Positions 28,654 to 39,443 of a stretch of 64,000 bases of DNA are shown here, in pieces (the stretch's first letter is position 1; each line of letters starts with the position of its first letter). Under the pieces are notes generated by a model that made no database searches, was not told the origin of the DNA, and saw only the letters and a program-made list of their open reading frames with translations. Source of the stretch: Acidimicrobiia bacterium (GTDB taxonomy: Bacteria > Actinomycetota > Acidimicrobiia > IMCC26256 > JAOSJM01); the NCBI GenBank assembly GCA_027494165.1, contig JAOSJM010000005.1, positions 1,116,001 through 1,180,000 on the forward strand, in the 5' to 3' direction. The position numbers were made by a program, and so were the translations under genes.

Positions 28654-30609
28654 CCCTCGTCGTCGGTCTGGGCCAGGAACCGCGCCTTGATCCCCTCGAC
28701 GACCGAGGGGTCGGCCAGCGTCGTCGTGTCACCGAGCTCCTCGGCCTCGGCCACGTTGCGCAGGAGCCGCCGCATGATCTTCCCCGAACGGGTCTTGGGC
28801 AGCTCCTCGGTGAAGAGGATCGTCTTGGGCTTCGCGATGGGGCCGATCACGTGGGCCACGTGGTCCCGGAGCTCCTGGGCCAGCGACTCCGTGGGCTCGT
28901 TCCCCGCCCGCAGGATCACGAAGGCCCCGATGGCCTGCCCGGTCGTGGCGTCGGACCGGCCGACCACGGCCGCCTCGGCCACGGCCTCGTGCCCGACGAG
29001 GGCCGACTCGACCTCGGTGGTGGAGATCCGGTGACCGCTCACGTTCATGACGTCGTCGACGCGGCCGAGGAGCCAGAAGTAGCCGTCCTCGTCGCGCTTC
29101 GCGCCGTCGCCCGCGAAGTAGAGGCCGTCGTAGCGGTTCCAGTAGGTGTCCCGGTACCGCTCCGGGTCGCCCCAGATCCCCCGGAGCATCGACGGCCACG
29201 GGCGGTCGAGGACGAGGTAGCCGCCTCCGGGGACGGGGACGGGGTTCCCCCGGTCGTCGACGATGTCGGCCCCGATCCCGGGGAGCGGGAACGTCGCGCT
29301 GCCCGGCTTGAGGGTGGTGGCCCCGGGGAGCGCGCTGATCATGATGGCCCCGGTCTCGGTCTGCCACCAGGTGTCGACCACCGGGCACCGCCCCCGCCGA
29401 TGTGCTGCCAGTACCAGACCCAGGCCTCGGGGTTGATGGGCTCGCCCACCGTGCCGAGGAGCCGGAGCGAGGTGAGGTCGTGCGCCTCGGGGTACTGCGG
29501 ACCCCACTTCATGAACGTGCGGATCGCGGTGGGGGCCGTGTAGAGGATCGTCACCCCGTACTGCTCGACGATCGACCAGAAGCGGTCCTTGTCGGGGTGG
29601 TCGGGCGTGCCCTCGTACATGACGCTCGTGGCGAGGTTCGCCAGCGGCCCGTACACGATGTACGAGTGGCCGGTGACCCAGCCGACGTCGGCCGCGCACC
29701 AGAACACGTCGGTGTCGGGCCGGAGGTCGAACACGTACTTGTGGGTGAACGCGCACTGGGTGAGGTAGCCGCCCGTGGTGTGCATGATCCCCTTCGGCCG
29801 GGCCGTCGTGCCGCTCGTGTAGAGCAGGTAGAGCAGGTCCTCGGCGTCCATCGGCTCGGCCGGGCACTCGGGGCTCTGGCGTGGGACGACGTCGTGCCAC
29901 CAGACGTCACGGCCCTCGGCCATGGGAACGTCCTGGCCGGTGCGGGCCAGGACCAGGCACCGCTCGATGGAGGGGGTCTCGGCGAGGGCTTCGTCGGCGT
30001 TGGCCTTGAGCTCCACGACCTGGCCCCGGCGCCACGAGCCGTCGGCCGTCACCAGCACCCTGGCCTCGGCGTCGTTGATGCGGTCGCGCAGCGAGTCGGC
30101 CGAGAAGCCACCGAAGACCACGGAGTGCGCGGCGCCGATCCGGGCGCAGGCCAGCATGGCCACCGGGAGCTCGGGCACCATGCCCAAGTAGATGGCCACC
30201 CGGTCGCCCTTGCCGACGCCGAGCTCCTTCAGGGCGTTGGCGGTCCGCGCGACCTCGTCGAGGAGCTGGGCGTAGGTGATCGTCCGGGTGTCGCCCGGCT
30301 CGCCCTCCCAGTGGTACGCGACCTTGTCGCCGTGGCCTGCGGCGACGTGGCGGTCGAGGCAGTTGTGGCTCACGTTGAGCTTCCCGCCCACGAACCAGCG
30401 GGCGAAGGGCGGGTCCCACTCGAGGACGGTGTGCCAGTCCTCGAACCAGTCGAGCAGGTCGGCGGCCTGGCGGGCCCAGAAGCCCTCGTAGTCGGCGTCC
30501 GCCTCGGCGTAGACCTCCGCGCTCACCACGTGGGCCGACCGCTTGAAGTCCTCCGGCGGGGGAACGTGCGTCCCTCGGCCAGCAACGCTTCGATGGTCGG
30601 CTCTGCCAT
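28650..30609 (-). CDS. acsA: Acetyl-CoA synthetase, with two single-base gaps
   Basis: With two one-base corrections the frame gives 653 residues, the normal length. The N-terminus ([20 protein letters not shown]) is joined to the body after adding one G to the run at 30558-30562; a second base is missing near 29390, inside [22 protein letters not shown]-forming motifs are clear: [26 protein letters not shown], and [14 protein letters not shown] with the lysine that is acetylated in regulated homologues. It converts acetate, ATP and CoA to acetyl-CoA. Followed by the coupled HAD gene. Confidence 0.92.
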
Positions 30610-30736
30610 GTCTCCTCCTCGACCGGACGTGGGGGGTCAGGCTACCGCCGGCGCTCGGCCGGGTGCGTGGGCCGGGGACGGACCGGACGATCCCCGACGG
30701 GCCGGGGCCGGCTCGGGGGAGGGCGCCTCCCGCCGA

Positions 30737-31924
30737 TCAGGATCGGCGGGCCAGGCCCTTGGTCAGCACCAGCGCGACGTGGGCGCCCAGGCCCCCGGGA
30801 TCGGTGAGGGCGTCCGCCTCCGACGCCCGGCTGCGAGCCGCGATCGCCTCCAGGTCGCCGAGGTGGGCCCGCTCCCGCCACACGGCCCGGCCCTCCTCCA
30901 CGAGCTCGTCGAGGCCGAGCCCGGCCAGCCACCGGGCCTGGGAGACCTCCTCGGCCACGCTGAACCCGCTCTCCCGGGCCGCCCGGCGCAGGGCCTCGAG
31001 GACGACGTCGGCGGTGACGTCCTGGGAGCCCGGGTCATCGAGCGGTCCCCCGCCCCGCTGCTGGGCCCGGTAGGTCCGCAGCCACCCGTCCTGGCCCCGC
31101 GCCAGGAGGGACGGCACCGTGTCGGCGTAGTCGAGCACCACGAGGTAGCCCCGGTGGAGCAGGTGCCCGCAGCGGGCGACCCACTCCGCCACCCCGCGCT
31201 GGACCGGCAGCCGGGCCCCGTCGGGCACCTCGAGCCCCGCCACGAGGGCGTCGGCCTCGGCGGTCAGGCTCTCGGGGGCCGGCACGAGCACCTCGCCGAA
31301 GCCGCCGCCCGGCTCGAGGCCCACCCGCACCTCGACCCAGCCCCCGCCCCGACGCTCCACGACCTCGAAGGGCAGGTCGTCGAGGAGCTCGTTGGCGAGG
31401 ACGACTCCGCCGTCGACGGCGAGCCCGGGGAGGTCGTCGAGGGCGGTGACGATCGGACCCATCCCGGGGACGGCACCGGCCTCCTCGTCCCCGCCGGTCA
31501 GGGGGCCGAGCGCGTCCTCGAACCGCTCGACCGTCAGCAGCGCCCGCTGGGCGGCCCGCAGGTCGGGGGACCGCTCCACGAGCACGTACCGGAGGGCCGT
31601 CGCGCACGCCGGATCGGCCCGGAGCACCTCACGGGCGAGGCGGCCCCGTCCGGCCCCGGCCTCGACGACCAGGTAGGGGTCGGGCCGCCCGAGCGCCTCC
31701 CACCACCGGTCGAGCGCCCGGGCCACGAGGACCCCGAAGAGCGGCCCCACCTCCGGGCTCGTCACGAAGTCGGCTCCCGACCGTCCCGCACCGCCACCGC
31801 GGGCGAAGAAGCCGCCGTCGGGGTCGTACAGCGCCGCCTCGACGAACCGGTCGAACGTGATGGGACCCTCGCGCCGGATCCGTTCGGCCAGACGCTCGGC
31901 GAGGGGGCCGGGCACGTCGCTCAC
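30737..31924 (-). CDS. MidA/NDUFAF7-type SAM-dependent methyltransferase
   Basis: About 395 residues from the GTG at 31924 (upstream frame to 31975 is low-complexity; the start is uncertain). IRREGPITFDRFVEAALYDP and DFVTSPEVGPLFGVLVARAL are the characteristic N-terminal blocks of the family, followed by the SAM site VVEAGAGRGRLAREVL and GGVVLANELLDDLPFEVVER. In mitochondria NDUFAF7 dimethylates an arginine of NDUFS2, the NuoD homologue, and is needed for complex I assembly. Here the gene lies 68 bases behind nuoN1 at the end of the first nuo operon, which fits the same task. Confidence 0.85.
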   Translation of the reverse strand: MSDVPGPLAERLAERIRREGPITFDRFVEAALYDPDGGFFARGGGAGRSGADFVTSPEVGPLFGVLVARALDRWWEALGRPDPYLVVEAGAGRGRLAREVLRADPACATALRYVLVERSPDLRAAQRALLTVERFEDALGPLTGGDEEAGAVPGMGPIVTALDDLPGLAVDGGVVLANELLDDLPFEVVERRGGGWVEVRVGLEPGGGFGEVLVPAPESLTAEADALVAGLEVPDGARLPVQRGVAEWVARCGHLLHRGYLVVLDYADTVPSLLARGQDGWLRTYRAQQRGGGPLDDPGSQDVTADVVLEALRRAARESGFSVAEEVSQARWLAGLGLDELVEEGRAVWRERAHLGDLEAIAARSRASEADALTDPGGLGAHVALVLTKGLARRS

Positions 31925-31992
31925 CCCCCGGCGGTGGCCGGCCGGCCGAGGACGGCGGGGACGGCGGGGGTCCACGGGCTCCCCGGAGCCGG

Positions 31993-33454
31993 TCAGAACG
32001 GGGCCAGCGCGCCGACCCGGGCCACGAGCTGCGGGTACACGCCGATCACCACCACGGCCGCGGCGGTGAGCCCGATGGCCGCCGCCAGCGCGGGCGGCAC
32101 CGCCAGCGGCCGGACCTCGCCCACCGGCTCGCGGTACCAGATCTGGCGGACCACCCCCGCGTAGTAGAAGAACGCGATCACGGAGTTCACCGCCGCGATC
32201 ACACCCAGCGTCACGGCCGCGCTGCCGCCGGCGTCGAGCACGGCCCGGAACATCACGAACTTGGCGAACCAGCCGGCCAACGGCGGGATCCCGGCGAGCG
32301 AGAAGAGGAACGCGGTCATCAGGAGGCCCAGGGCGGGAGCGGTCCGGCCCAGCCCCGCGTACGAGGAGATCTCGCCCGACCCGGTCCGGCGGGCCACCGC
32401 GATGACCACCGCGAAGGCGCCGAGGTTCATCGCCCCGTAGATGAGGAGGTAGACGACCACGGCCTCGAACGCCGAGGCCCGGGCGGTGAGGCTCTCACCG
32501 GCCACCGCGATCGGGACGAGGATGAAGCCGCCCTGGGCGATCGACGAGTAGGCCAGCATCCGCACGATGTTGGTCTGGCGCAGCGCGGTGAGGTTCCCCA
32601 GGAACATGGTCGCGACGGCCAGCGCCCACAGGACCGGCTGCCAGAGGTCGGAGCGGTCGTAGAACGCGGCCATCACGAGCGTGAGCATGGCCACGAACCC
32701 CCCGGCCTTCGACGCCACCGACAGGAACGCGGTGACCGGCGTCGGAGCGCCCTCGTACGTGTCGGGGGCCCAGAAGTGGAAGGGCACCGCGCTCACCTTG
32801 AAGGCGAAGCCGACCAGGGTCATGAAGATCCCCACGGCCAGCAGCGGCGGCACGTCGCCCTCGCCTATGGTCGCGGCGATGTCGCGCAACAGGGTCGAGC
32901 CGCTCAGCCCGAAGACGAGCGACATGCCGTAGAGCATCACGGCCGACGACAGCGCCCCGATGACGAAGTACTTGATGGCCGCCTCGTTGGACCTCGTGTC
33001 GTGCTTGCGCCAGCCGGCCAGCACGAACGTCGGGATCGAGATCGTCTCGAGGGCCACGAAGATCGAGATCAGGTCGCGTGCCGAGGCCATCACGGTCATG
33101 CCCAGCACCGAGGTCAGCAACAGGAAGTAGAACTCCCCCTGGTAGTAGTCGCCCTCGCTGATGTAGTCGACGGCGAGCAGCAGGGTGAGGTACGCGACGA
33201 CGAGGAAGAAGCCCTTGAACCCGAGCGCGTAGTTGTCGACCACGTAGGCCCCGCCGAACATCGAGCGGTCGGCCCCGTCGGCCGCCAGCGTGAACACGGG
33301 GACGAGCGCCCCGAGCACCCCCCAGCATGGCCAGGCGGGGGGTCTGCCAACGCTCCCGGTCGGGGAAGACCAGGTCGGCCAGGAGCACCACGACCAGCGT
33401 CGCCGCGAGGACGATCTCGGGGGCGATGGCGTGGTAGTCGATCGTCGGGTTCAC
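31993..33454 (-). CDS. nuoN: NADH-quinone oxidoreductase subunit N, operon 1 (one extra base)
   Basis: From GTG (MNPTIDYHAIAPEIVLAATL) the frame breaks at a run of six C at 33318-33323; with five it gives 486 residues. About 14 hydrophobic helices and conserved blocks typical of the antiporter-like subunits are present (VSAVPFHFWAPDTYEGAPTP, RMLAYSSIAQGGFILV). NuoN is one of three proton-pumping membrane subunits of complex I. Last nuo gene of this operon. Confidence 0.93.
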
Positions 33455-33458
33455 GTCG

Positions 33459-34988
33459 TCAGCTCCCGAGCACCTTGCTCATGCCGTCCACGATCTGGAC
33501 CACGGCGCCGTCGGTGACCCGGAACAACAGGTGGGGGTACACGCCGAGCGCCACGATGAGCAGCAGCAGCGGGGACCAGGCGATCCACTCGGGGACGTGG
33601 ACGTCGTGGATGTGGGCGTCGGCGAACTCCGCCTTGGGCGCGCCGAAAGCCACGCGCTGGTACATCCAGAGCAGGTAGCCGGCCGCCAGCACCGTGCCGA
33701 TCGCCGCGAACACCATGAAGGTCCGGAACGTCGCCTCGGACAGCCCACCGCCGGGCTCGTAGGCCGACAGGATGGCCGGGAACTCGCCCCAGAAGCCCGC
33801 CAGGCCGGGTAGCCCGAGCGACGCCATCGCGCAGAACCCGAGGATCCATCCCAGGTAGGGGGCCTGGGTGAGCAGGCCGCCCAGACGGCCGATCTCGCGG
33901 GTCTCGTAGCGCTCCTGGACCGACCCGGCGACGAAGAAGAGCATGCCGGTGATGAGGCCGTGGGCCACCATCCCGAACACGGCCGCGTTGATGCCGAAGT
34001 CGGTGAGGGTCGCGATGCCGAGCATCACGAACCCCATGTGGGCCACCGACGAGAAGGCGATCAGCCGCTTCATGTCCCGCTGGGCCAGGCAGCACAGGGC
34101 GCCGTAGATGATCCCGATGACCGCGAGCAGCCCGATCCACGGGGCCCAGTCCTTGGCCGCCTCGGGCAGGACCGGCAGGGCGATCCGGACGAAGCCGTAG
34201 GTGCCGAGCTTCAGGAGGATGGCCGCCAGCAGCACCGACCCGACCGTGGGGGCCTCGGTGTGGGCGTCGGGCAACCAGGTGTGGAACGGGAACATCGGCA
34301 CCTTGATGGCGAAGCCGAGGAACAGCCCGGCGAAGATCAGGTTCTGGGTGCTGCGCACCAGGTCGCCGCCGCCCAGGGCCGCCAGCTCCGGGATGTCGAA
34401 CGTGCCGAGCTTGAAGTAGAGGGCCAGGAAGCCGAGCAGCATCAGCGCGGAGCCGAACAGGGTGAAGAGGAAGAACTTGATGGAGGCGTACTCGCGGTTC
34501 GGCCCGCCCCACACCCCGATCATGAAGAACATCGGGAGGAGGACCACCTCGAAGAAGATGAAGAAGAGGATCAGGTCCTGGGCGACGAACGTCCCGATCA
34601 TCCCCACCTCGAGCAGCAGCATCAGGGCGAGGAAGGCCCGGGGGTTGTGCGGCTCGGGGAAGTGGTCCCACGAGTAGACGACGCACAGCGCCGTCACGAC
34701 CATCGTGAGGAGGATCAGCGGGAGCGAGATCCCGTCGATGGCGACGTGGTACCGGCTGTCGATGACCTCGATCCAGGACTTGTTCACCTCGAACTGGAGG
34801 GCGCTGGTCCGGTCGTAGTCGAAGCGGGCCAGCAGCCCCACACCGACCGCGGTCGTGACCAGGGTCGTGACCAGCGCGACCACCTTCTGCGCGGTCTCCT
34901 CGGCCTTCGGGACCATCAGCACCAGCACCATGCCGACGGCCGGGACGAACACCGCCAGGGTCAGACCCCAGGAGTCGAACCAGTCCAT
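33459..34988 (-). CDS. nuoM: NADH-quinone oxidoreductase subunit M, operon 1
   Basis: 509 residues from ATG at 34988; a much longer frame upstream is nuoL1 read out of frame. Pumping-subunit blocks: VAIDGISLPLILLTMVVTAL, FFIFFEVVLLPMFFMIGVWG (with the key Glu), KVPMFPFHTWLPDAHTEAPT and KRLIAFSSVAHMGFVMLG. About 14 membrane helices. Four bases separate it from nuoN1. Confidence 0.95.
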   Translation of the reverse strand: MDWFDSWGLTLAVFVPAVGMVLVLMVPKAEETAQKVVALVTTLVTTAVGVGLLARFDYDRTSALQFEVNKSWIEVIDSRYHVAIDGISLPLILLTMVVTALCVVYSWDHFPEPHNPRAFLALMLLLEVGMIGTFVAQDLILFFIFFEVVLLPMFFMIGVWGGPNREYASIKFFLFTLFGSALMLLGFLALYFKLGTFDIPELAALGGGDLVRSTQNLIFAGLFLGFAIKVPMFPFHTWLPDAHTEAPTVGSVLLAAILLKLGTYGFVRIALPVLPEAAKDWAPWIGLLAVIGIIYGALCCLAQRDMKRLIAFSSVAHMGFVMLGIATLTDFGINAAVFGMVAHGLITGMLFFVAGSVQERYETREIGRLGGLLTQAPYLGWILGFCAMASLGLPGLAGFWGEFPAILSAYEPGGGLSEATFRTFMVFAAIGTVLAAGYLLWMYQRVAFGAPKAEFADAHIHDVHVPEWIAWSPLLLLIVALGVYPHLLFRVTDGAVVQIVDGMSKVLGS

Positions 34989-35008
34989 TGGGCTGCTTCC
35001 CCTTCCGG

Positions 35009-37075
35009 TCAGGTGAAGATCACGAGGGCGAGGCTGAGCAGCCCCACCGCGGCGAACAGGACGAGCGCGTAGCGCTGCAGGCGGCCGGACTGGGCGAGGC
35101 GGAGGATGCCGCCGGTCCGGCCGGTCGTGACGGCGATGCCGTTGATCGCACCGTCGACCCCCTGCTGGTCGACGATGTCGTAGGCGACGCGCGCGGCCCG
35201 CCGGGCTCCGGCGCCGGCCCCGTCGACCGCGCCGTCGATGACCCGCTGGTTGACCCAGTACATGGCCCGGGCGATCGGGCTCTTGATCGCGCCGACGACG
35301 ACGCCGGTGTAGAGGTGGTCGAGGTAGTACTTGTTCTCGAGGAACACGTAGCCGGCCCGGGCCGCCCGGCTGCGGGTGGTGAGCGTCGACGGCCAGGTCC
35401 GGCGCCAGTAGTAGAGGTAGGCGAGCCCGGCGCCCAGCAGGGCGACGCCGACCGAGATCAGCGCCACGGCCACCTCGAACTCCGGATGGGTGACGCCCGG
35501 GAAGGCGACCTGGGGCTCGAACCAGTCCTTGAACTTCGCGATCCCGAAGGCCTCGGCGTTGATGAACCCGGCGCCCACCGAGAGGACCGCCAGGGTCCAC
35601 AGCGGGACCGTGATGGCCCGGGGCGACTCGTGAGGGTGCCCGTGCCCCCGGTACTCGCCGAAGAAGGTGAGGTACACGCAGCGGGTCATGTAGGCCGCGG
35701 TCATGAGCGCTCCGACCAGGCCCACGACGACGAAGAGGTCGTAGCCGGACTGGCCGGCGGTCGCGAGGATCTCGTCCTTCGACCAGAAGCCGGCGAAGGG
35801 GAAGATGCCGGCGAGCGCGACCGAGCCGATCACGAACGTCCAGAACGTCTGGGGCATGTGCTCGCGCAGGCCGCCCATGTCCTTCTTCATGTCGAAGGAG
35901 TGGTGGGAGCCCGAGTGGCTCACGGACCCGGCGCCGAGGAACAGCAGGGCCTTGAAGAAGGCGTGGGTGAACAGGTGGAACATGGCGGCCGTCCAGGCGC
36001 CCACGCCCAGCGCCATCACCATGTAACCGAGCTGGCTGATCGTGGAGTAGGCGAGGACCTTCTTGATGTCGGCTTGCACGAACGCGAGAGCGGCCCCGAT
36101 GAGCACGGTGACGCCACCGACGAGCGCCATGGCGTTGACGCCGCCGTCCCCGATGGAGAAGCCCTCCCAGAACACGCCGTACAGCCGGCCGCCCAGGTAG
36201 ACGCCGGCGACCACCATGGTGGCGGCGTGGATCAGGGCCGAGACCGGGGTCGGGCCGGCCATCGCGTCGGGGAGCCAGGTGTGCAGCGGGAACTGGCCGC
36301 TCTTGCCGATGATCCCGACCAGCAGGCAGGCCGCCCCGACCAGGAGCAGCGTGTGGCTGACCTCGCCCGAGAGCGCCGCCTCGTTGATCCCGGTGATGCC
36401 GAACGTCCCGGCGGCGAAGAACGTCACGATGACGCCGACGAGCAGGCCGACGTCGCCGGTCCGGGTGGTGAAGAACGCTTTGAGGGCGGCGTCGGAGTTG
36501 GGCTTCTCCTCCCACCAGTGGCCGATGAGGACGAAGGAGCAGAGCCCGACCAGCTCCCAGCCGACGAGGAGCTGCACGGTGTTGTCGGCCACGACGAGCA
36601 GCAGCATCGATGCCGTGAAGAGGCTCAGGAAGGCGTAGTAGTGGGTGAAGCGCCGGTCACCCTCCATGTACGACGTCGAGTAGACGTGCACGAGGAACGA
36701 GACGACGGTGACGACGAGCATCATCATCACGGCCAGGCCGTCGATCTGGATGCCGACGCCGAAGTCGAACCCGCCGCTGCGCCACCACGTGTGGTGGGCG
36801 GTGACCGCGGTGACGCCCTCGCCGCCTCCGTGCTCGGTGGTCGCCATCAGGCCCCGCCCCAGCGCGCGGAGGGCGTGACCGCCCTGCTCGCCGCCCTCCG
36901 CCCCGTTCACCCGGTCGATCCACTGCACGAGGGCCACGATCGCCATCGCCAGCGAGGCACCGACCGCGACGATGCCGACCTCCGATCCCTTGCGCGGCAG
37001 GCGCTTGCCGAACAGCAGGATCAGCAGGAACGAGACCGCGGGGACGAGGGGGATGAGCCAGGCGTTGCGGAGCAC
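35009..37075 (-). CDS. nuoL: NADH-quinone oxidoreductase subunit L, operon 1
   Basis: 688 residues. Antiporter core (LVGWELVGLCSFVLIGHWWE, SGQFPLHTWLPDAMAGPTPV, KKVLAYSTISQLGYMVMALG) and a C-terminal section with the long lateral helix and anchor helix (GAINGIAVTTGRTGGILRLA). The loop at about 60-95 between early helices is longer than usual and Gly/His-rich. It is three bases behind nuoK1. The frame is intact, unlike nuoL of operon 2. Confidence 0.96.
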   Translation of the reverse strand: MLRNAWLIPLVPAVSFLLILLFGKRLPRKGSEVGIVAVGASLAMAIVALVQWIDRVNGAEGGEQGGHALRALGRGLMATTEHGGGEGVTAVTAHHTWWRSGGFDFGVGIQIDGLAVMMMLVVTVVSFLVHVYSTSYMEGDRRFTHYYAFLSLFTASMLLLVVADNTVQLLVGWELVGLCSFVLIGHWWEEKPNSDAALKAFFTTRTGDVGLLVGVIVTFFAAGTFGITGINEAALSGEVSHTLLLVGAACLLVGIIGKSGQFPLHTWLPDAMAGPTPVSALIHAATMVVAGVYLGGRLYGVFWEGFSIGDGGVNAMALVGGVTVLIGAALAFVQADIKKVLAYSTISQLGYMVMALGVGAWTAAMFHLFTHAFFKALLFLGAGSVSHSGSHHSFDMKKDMGGLREHMPQTFWTFVIGSVALAGIFPFAGFWSKDEILATAGQSGYDLFVVVGLVGALMTAAYMTRCVYLTFFGEYRGHGHPHESPRAITVPLWTLAVLSVGAGFINAEAFGIAKFKDWFEPQVAFPGVTHPEFEVAVALISVGVALLGAGLAYLYYWRRTWPSTLTTRSRAARAGYVFLENKYYLDHLYTGVVVGAIKSPIARAMYWVNQRVIDGAVDGAGAGARRAARVAYDIVDQQGVDGAINGIAVTTGRTGGILRLAQSGRLQRYALVLFAAVGLLSLALVIFT

Positions 37076-37078
37076 GGG

Positions 37079-37378
37079 TCAGCCCTTCAGCTGCTCGACC
37101 TGGTCCAGGTCGGGACTGCGGAGGTTGCGGTAGATGAGCAGGACGATCGCGAGGCCCACGCCGACCTCGGCTGCCGCGATCGTGATCACGAAGAGGGCGA
37201 AGACCTGGCCGGAGACCTCGCGGGTGAAGGCCGAGAAGGCCACGAGGTTGATGTTGACGGCGTTGAGCATGAGCTCGATGCCCATGAGGACGAGCACGCC
37301 GTTGCGACGGGCCAGCACCCCGTACACGCCCGTGCAGAAGAGGAACGCGCTGAGGATCAGGAACTGGTTGAGGTGCAT
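37079..37378 (-). CDS. nuoK: NADH-quinone oxidoreductase subunit K, operon 1
   Basis: 99 residues with three membrane helices. [20 protein letters not shown] and [19 protein letters not shown] carry the two conserved membrane glutamates of the proton path. It lies 7 bases behind nuoJ1. Confidence 0.96.
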   Translation of the reverse strand: MHLNQFLILSAFLFCTGVYGVLARRNGVLVLMGIELMLNAVNINLVAFSAFTREVSGQVFALFVITIAAAEVGVGLAIVLLIYRNLRSPDLDQVEQLKG

Positions 37379-37385
37379 GGCGCGC

Positions 37386-37889
37386 TCAGTCCCTCCGGGC
37401 GATGACGACGGCGCCGACGAGCGCGGCGAGGAGCAGCATCGAGACGACCTCGAAGGGGACCACGTACGTCCGGAAGATCGAGTCGCCGACGTTGGCGGCC
37501 AGGCCCGTGGTCCGCAGCGTGTCGTCGACGGCGATCTCGTCGTTCCCGAACGCGTCGACCAGCAGTGAGACCAGCACGCCGAGCAGGAACACCGACACGA
37601 CCGCGGCGGGCCAGCGCTGGTCGTTGTCGAGCGGGCCGGTGGCCCGCATGGGTGCCTTCGTGAGCATGATGCCGAAGAGGAAGAGGATGACGACAGCGCC
37701 GATGTAGATCAGCACCTGGACCCAGGCCACGAACTCCGCGGCGAGGAGGATGTACTGGGCCGCCGCCCCGGCGAGGACCACCACCAGGTAGAGCGCGGCG
37801 TGCACGATGTTGCGGGTACGCACGACGCCGATGGCGGCCAGCGCCATCGACACCGCGACGACGTAGAACGCCACGTTCTGGGCTACCAC
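37386..37889 (-). CDS. nuoJ: NADH-quinone oxidoreductase subunit J, operon 1
   Basis: 167 residues, five predicted helices. The conserved helix-3 region is [20 protein letters not shown], whose pi-bulge takes part in coupling in structural studies of complex I. It follows nuoI1 by 37 bases and precedes nuoK1. Confidence 0.95.
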   Translation of the reverse strand: MVAQNVAFYVVAVSMALAAIGVVRTRNIVHAALYLVVVLAGAAAQYILLAAEFVAWVQVLIYIGAVVILFLFGIMLTKAPMRATGPLDNDQRWPAAVVSVFLLGVLVSLLVDAFGNDEIAVDDTLRTTGLAANVGDSIFRTYVVPFEVVSMLLLAALVGAVVIARRD

Positions 37890-37926
37890 TGCGACCTCGC
37901 CCTCGCCGCGCCTCCCCGCCCGGACG

Positions 37927-38412
37927 TCACTTCTTGCCCTTCTCGGCGCCGGTCTCGAGCGGCTCGGGTTCGGGGACCGTGAGCATCCACTCGCCGAGCC
38001 TCGCCTTGTCGTGGAGCAGGTCGGCGATGCGCGGCTCGGAGTACTCGTACTCCGGGCTCCAGAACAGCGCGTCGAACGGGCAGACCTCGACGCAGATCCC
38101 GCAGTACATGCACAGCGCGTAGTCGATGTCGAACCGGTCGAGCACGCTCACCGTGCGCTCGCGTCCACCCTCGCGCCGGGGAGGCCGCTTCTCCTTGTGG
38201 CCCTCGATGTAGATGCACCAGTCGGGGCAGCTCCGGGCACAGAGCATGCAGACGGTGCAGTTCTCCTCCTTGAGGGCGATGACCCCGCGAGCCCGCGTGG
38301 GGGGCTCCTCCTTCTCGTGGGGGTACTGCACCGTGACGGCGCCCTTGAGCATCGTCTTGAAGGTGACGCCGAGGCCGCCGACGAGGCCGGGGAGCTTGGG
38401 CTTCTTCGCCAT
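37927..38412 (-). CDS. nuoI: NADH-quinone oxidoreductase subunit I, operon 1
   Basis: 161 residues from the ATG that shares one base with the nuoH1 stop. Two ferredoxin-type [4Fe-4S] motifs: [15 protein letters not shown] and [16 protein letters not shown] (clusters N6a and N6b). The N-terminal helix segment anchors it to the membrane arm. Because the operon lacks nuoEFG, this subunit with NuoB forms the outermost visible part of the electron wire here. Confidence 0.96.
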   Translation of the reverse strand: MAKKPKLPGLVGGLGVTFKTMLKGAVTVQYPHEKEEPPTRARGVIALKEENCTVCMLCARSCPDWCIYIEGHKEKRPPRREGGRERTVSVLDRFDIDYALCMYCGICVEVCPFDALFWSPEYEYSEPRIADLLHDKARLGEWMLTVPEPEPLETGAEKGKK

Positions 38413-39443
38413 CAGAACGCCACCTTCAGGGCGCCGGTGACCACGATGTTGGCCAGGCCGATCGGGATCAGGTACTTCCAGGCCAGGGCCTGGAGCTGGT
38501 CCTCCCGGAAGCGCGGGTAGGTGAAGCGCACCCAGAACATCACGAACGCCACGGCCATCAGCTTGACGAAGAGCACGAGTGGGCCGAGGACGTCGGCGGT
38601 GGTGGTGTCGGTGACCCCCGGCAGGGCCCAGCCGCCCAGGAACAGGGTGGCCGCGAGGGCGGAGAAGGCGAAGGCCGTGCCGAACTCCCCGATGAAGAAG
38701 AAGAGGAACCGGAAGCCCGTGTACTCGACCATGTAGCCGGACACGAGCTCGCTCTCGGCGACCGGCATGTCGAACGGGGGCTGGGTCAGCTCGGCCTGCG
38801 CCGCCACCATGAACAGCAGGAACCCCACGATCTGGGTGAGGATGAACGGGTTGCCGAGGCCGTCGAAGCCGAAGATGGCGCCGTCGCGCTGGGCCACCAC
38901 GATCCCCTGCAGGTTCATGGTGCCGGCCTGGACCACGACGCCGACCACGGCGAGGAGCAGCGGCAGCTCGTAGGCGATGAGCTGGCCCGCGGCCCGCAGC
39001 GCGCCCAGGAGGGCGAACTTGTTGGCGCTCGCCCAGCCGGCCATGAGCACACCGACGACGGACAGGCTGGAGACGGCCAGGGCGTAGAACACCCCGACGT
39101 CGAGGTCCTCGACGACCAGACGGGGACCGGCCGGGACCACGACGAAGACGAGGAACGTCGACATCACCACGACCGCCGGCGCGAGGGCGAAGACCCTCCG
39201 GTCGGCCGCGACGGGCTGGATGTCCTCCTTCTGGAGGAACTTGATGCCGTCGCCCACGAGCTGGAACCACCCGTGGAACCCGCCCGGGTCCATCGGCCCG
39301 AGCCGGCTCTGCATGTGGCTCATCATCTTGAGCAGGAACGTGTATCCGAGGATGAGCGCCCCGAGCGGGATGAGGGCGAGGACGATGACCGTCTTGATCC
39401 CGAGGGTCGTCCCCCAGCCGATGTCCACCGCGAGCGCGCTCAC
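38412..39443 (-). CDS. nuoH: NADH-quinone oxidoreductase subunit H, operon 1
   Basis: 343 residues from a GTG that overlaps the nuoD1 stop by four bases. Eight or nine helices; [20 protein letters not shown] and [13 protein letters not shown] shape the quinone cavity, and [20 protein letters not shown] with YMVEYTG is the conserved acidic loop. NuoH links the quinone site to the pumping subunits. Confidence 0.96.
   Translation of the reverse strand: MSALAVDIGWGTTLGIKTVIVLALIPLGALILGYTFLLKMMSHMQSRLGPMDPGGFHGWFQLVGDGIKFLQKEDIQPVAADRRVFALAPAVVVMSTFLVFVVVPAGPRLVVEDLDVGVFYALAVSSLSVVGVLMAGWASANKFALLGALRAAGQLIAYELPLLLAVVGVVVQAGTMNLQGIVVAQRDGAIFGFDGLGNPFILTQIVGFLLFMVAAQAELTQPPFDMPVAESELVSGYMVEYTGFRFLFFFIGEFGTAFAFSALAATLFLGGWALPGVTDTTTADVLGPLVLFVKLMAVAFVMFWVRFTYPRFREDQLQALAWKYLIPIGLANIVVTGALKVAF

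Noticed and set aside
33459..36515. A fused 1018-residue NuoL-NuoM protein
   Set aside because: The upstream half is nuoL1 read in a wrong frame; the true NuoM start is the ATG at 34988.
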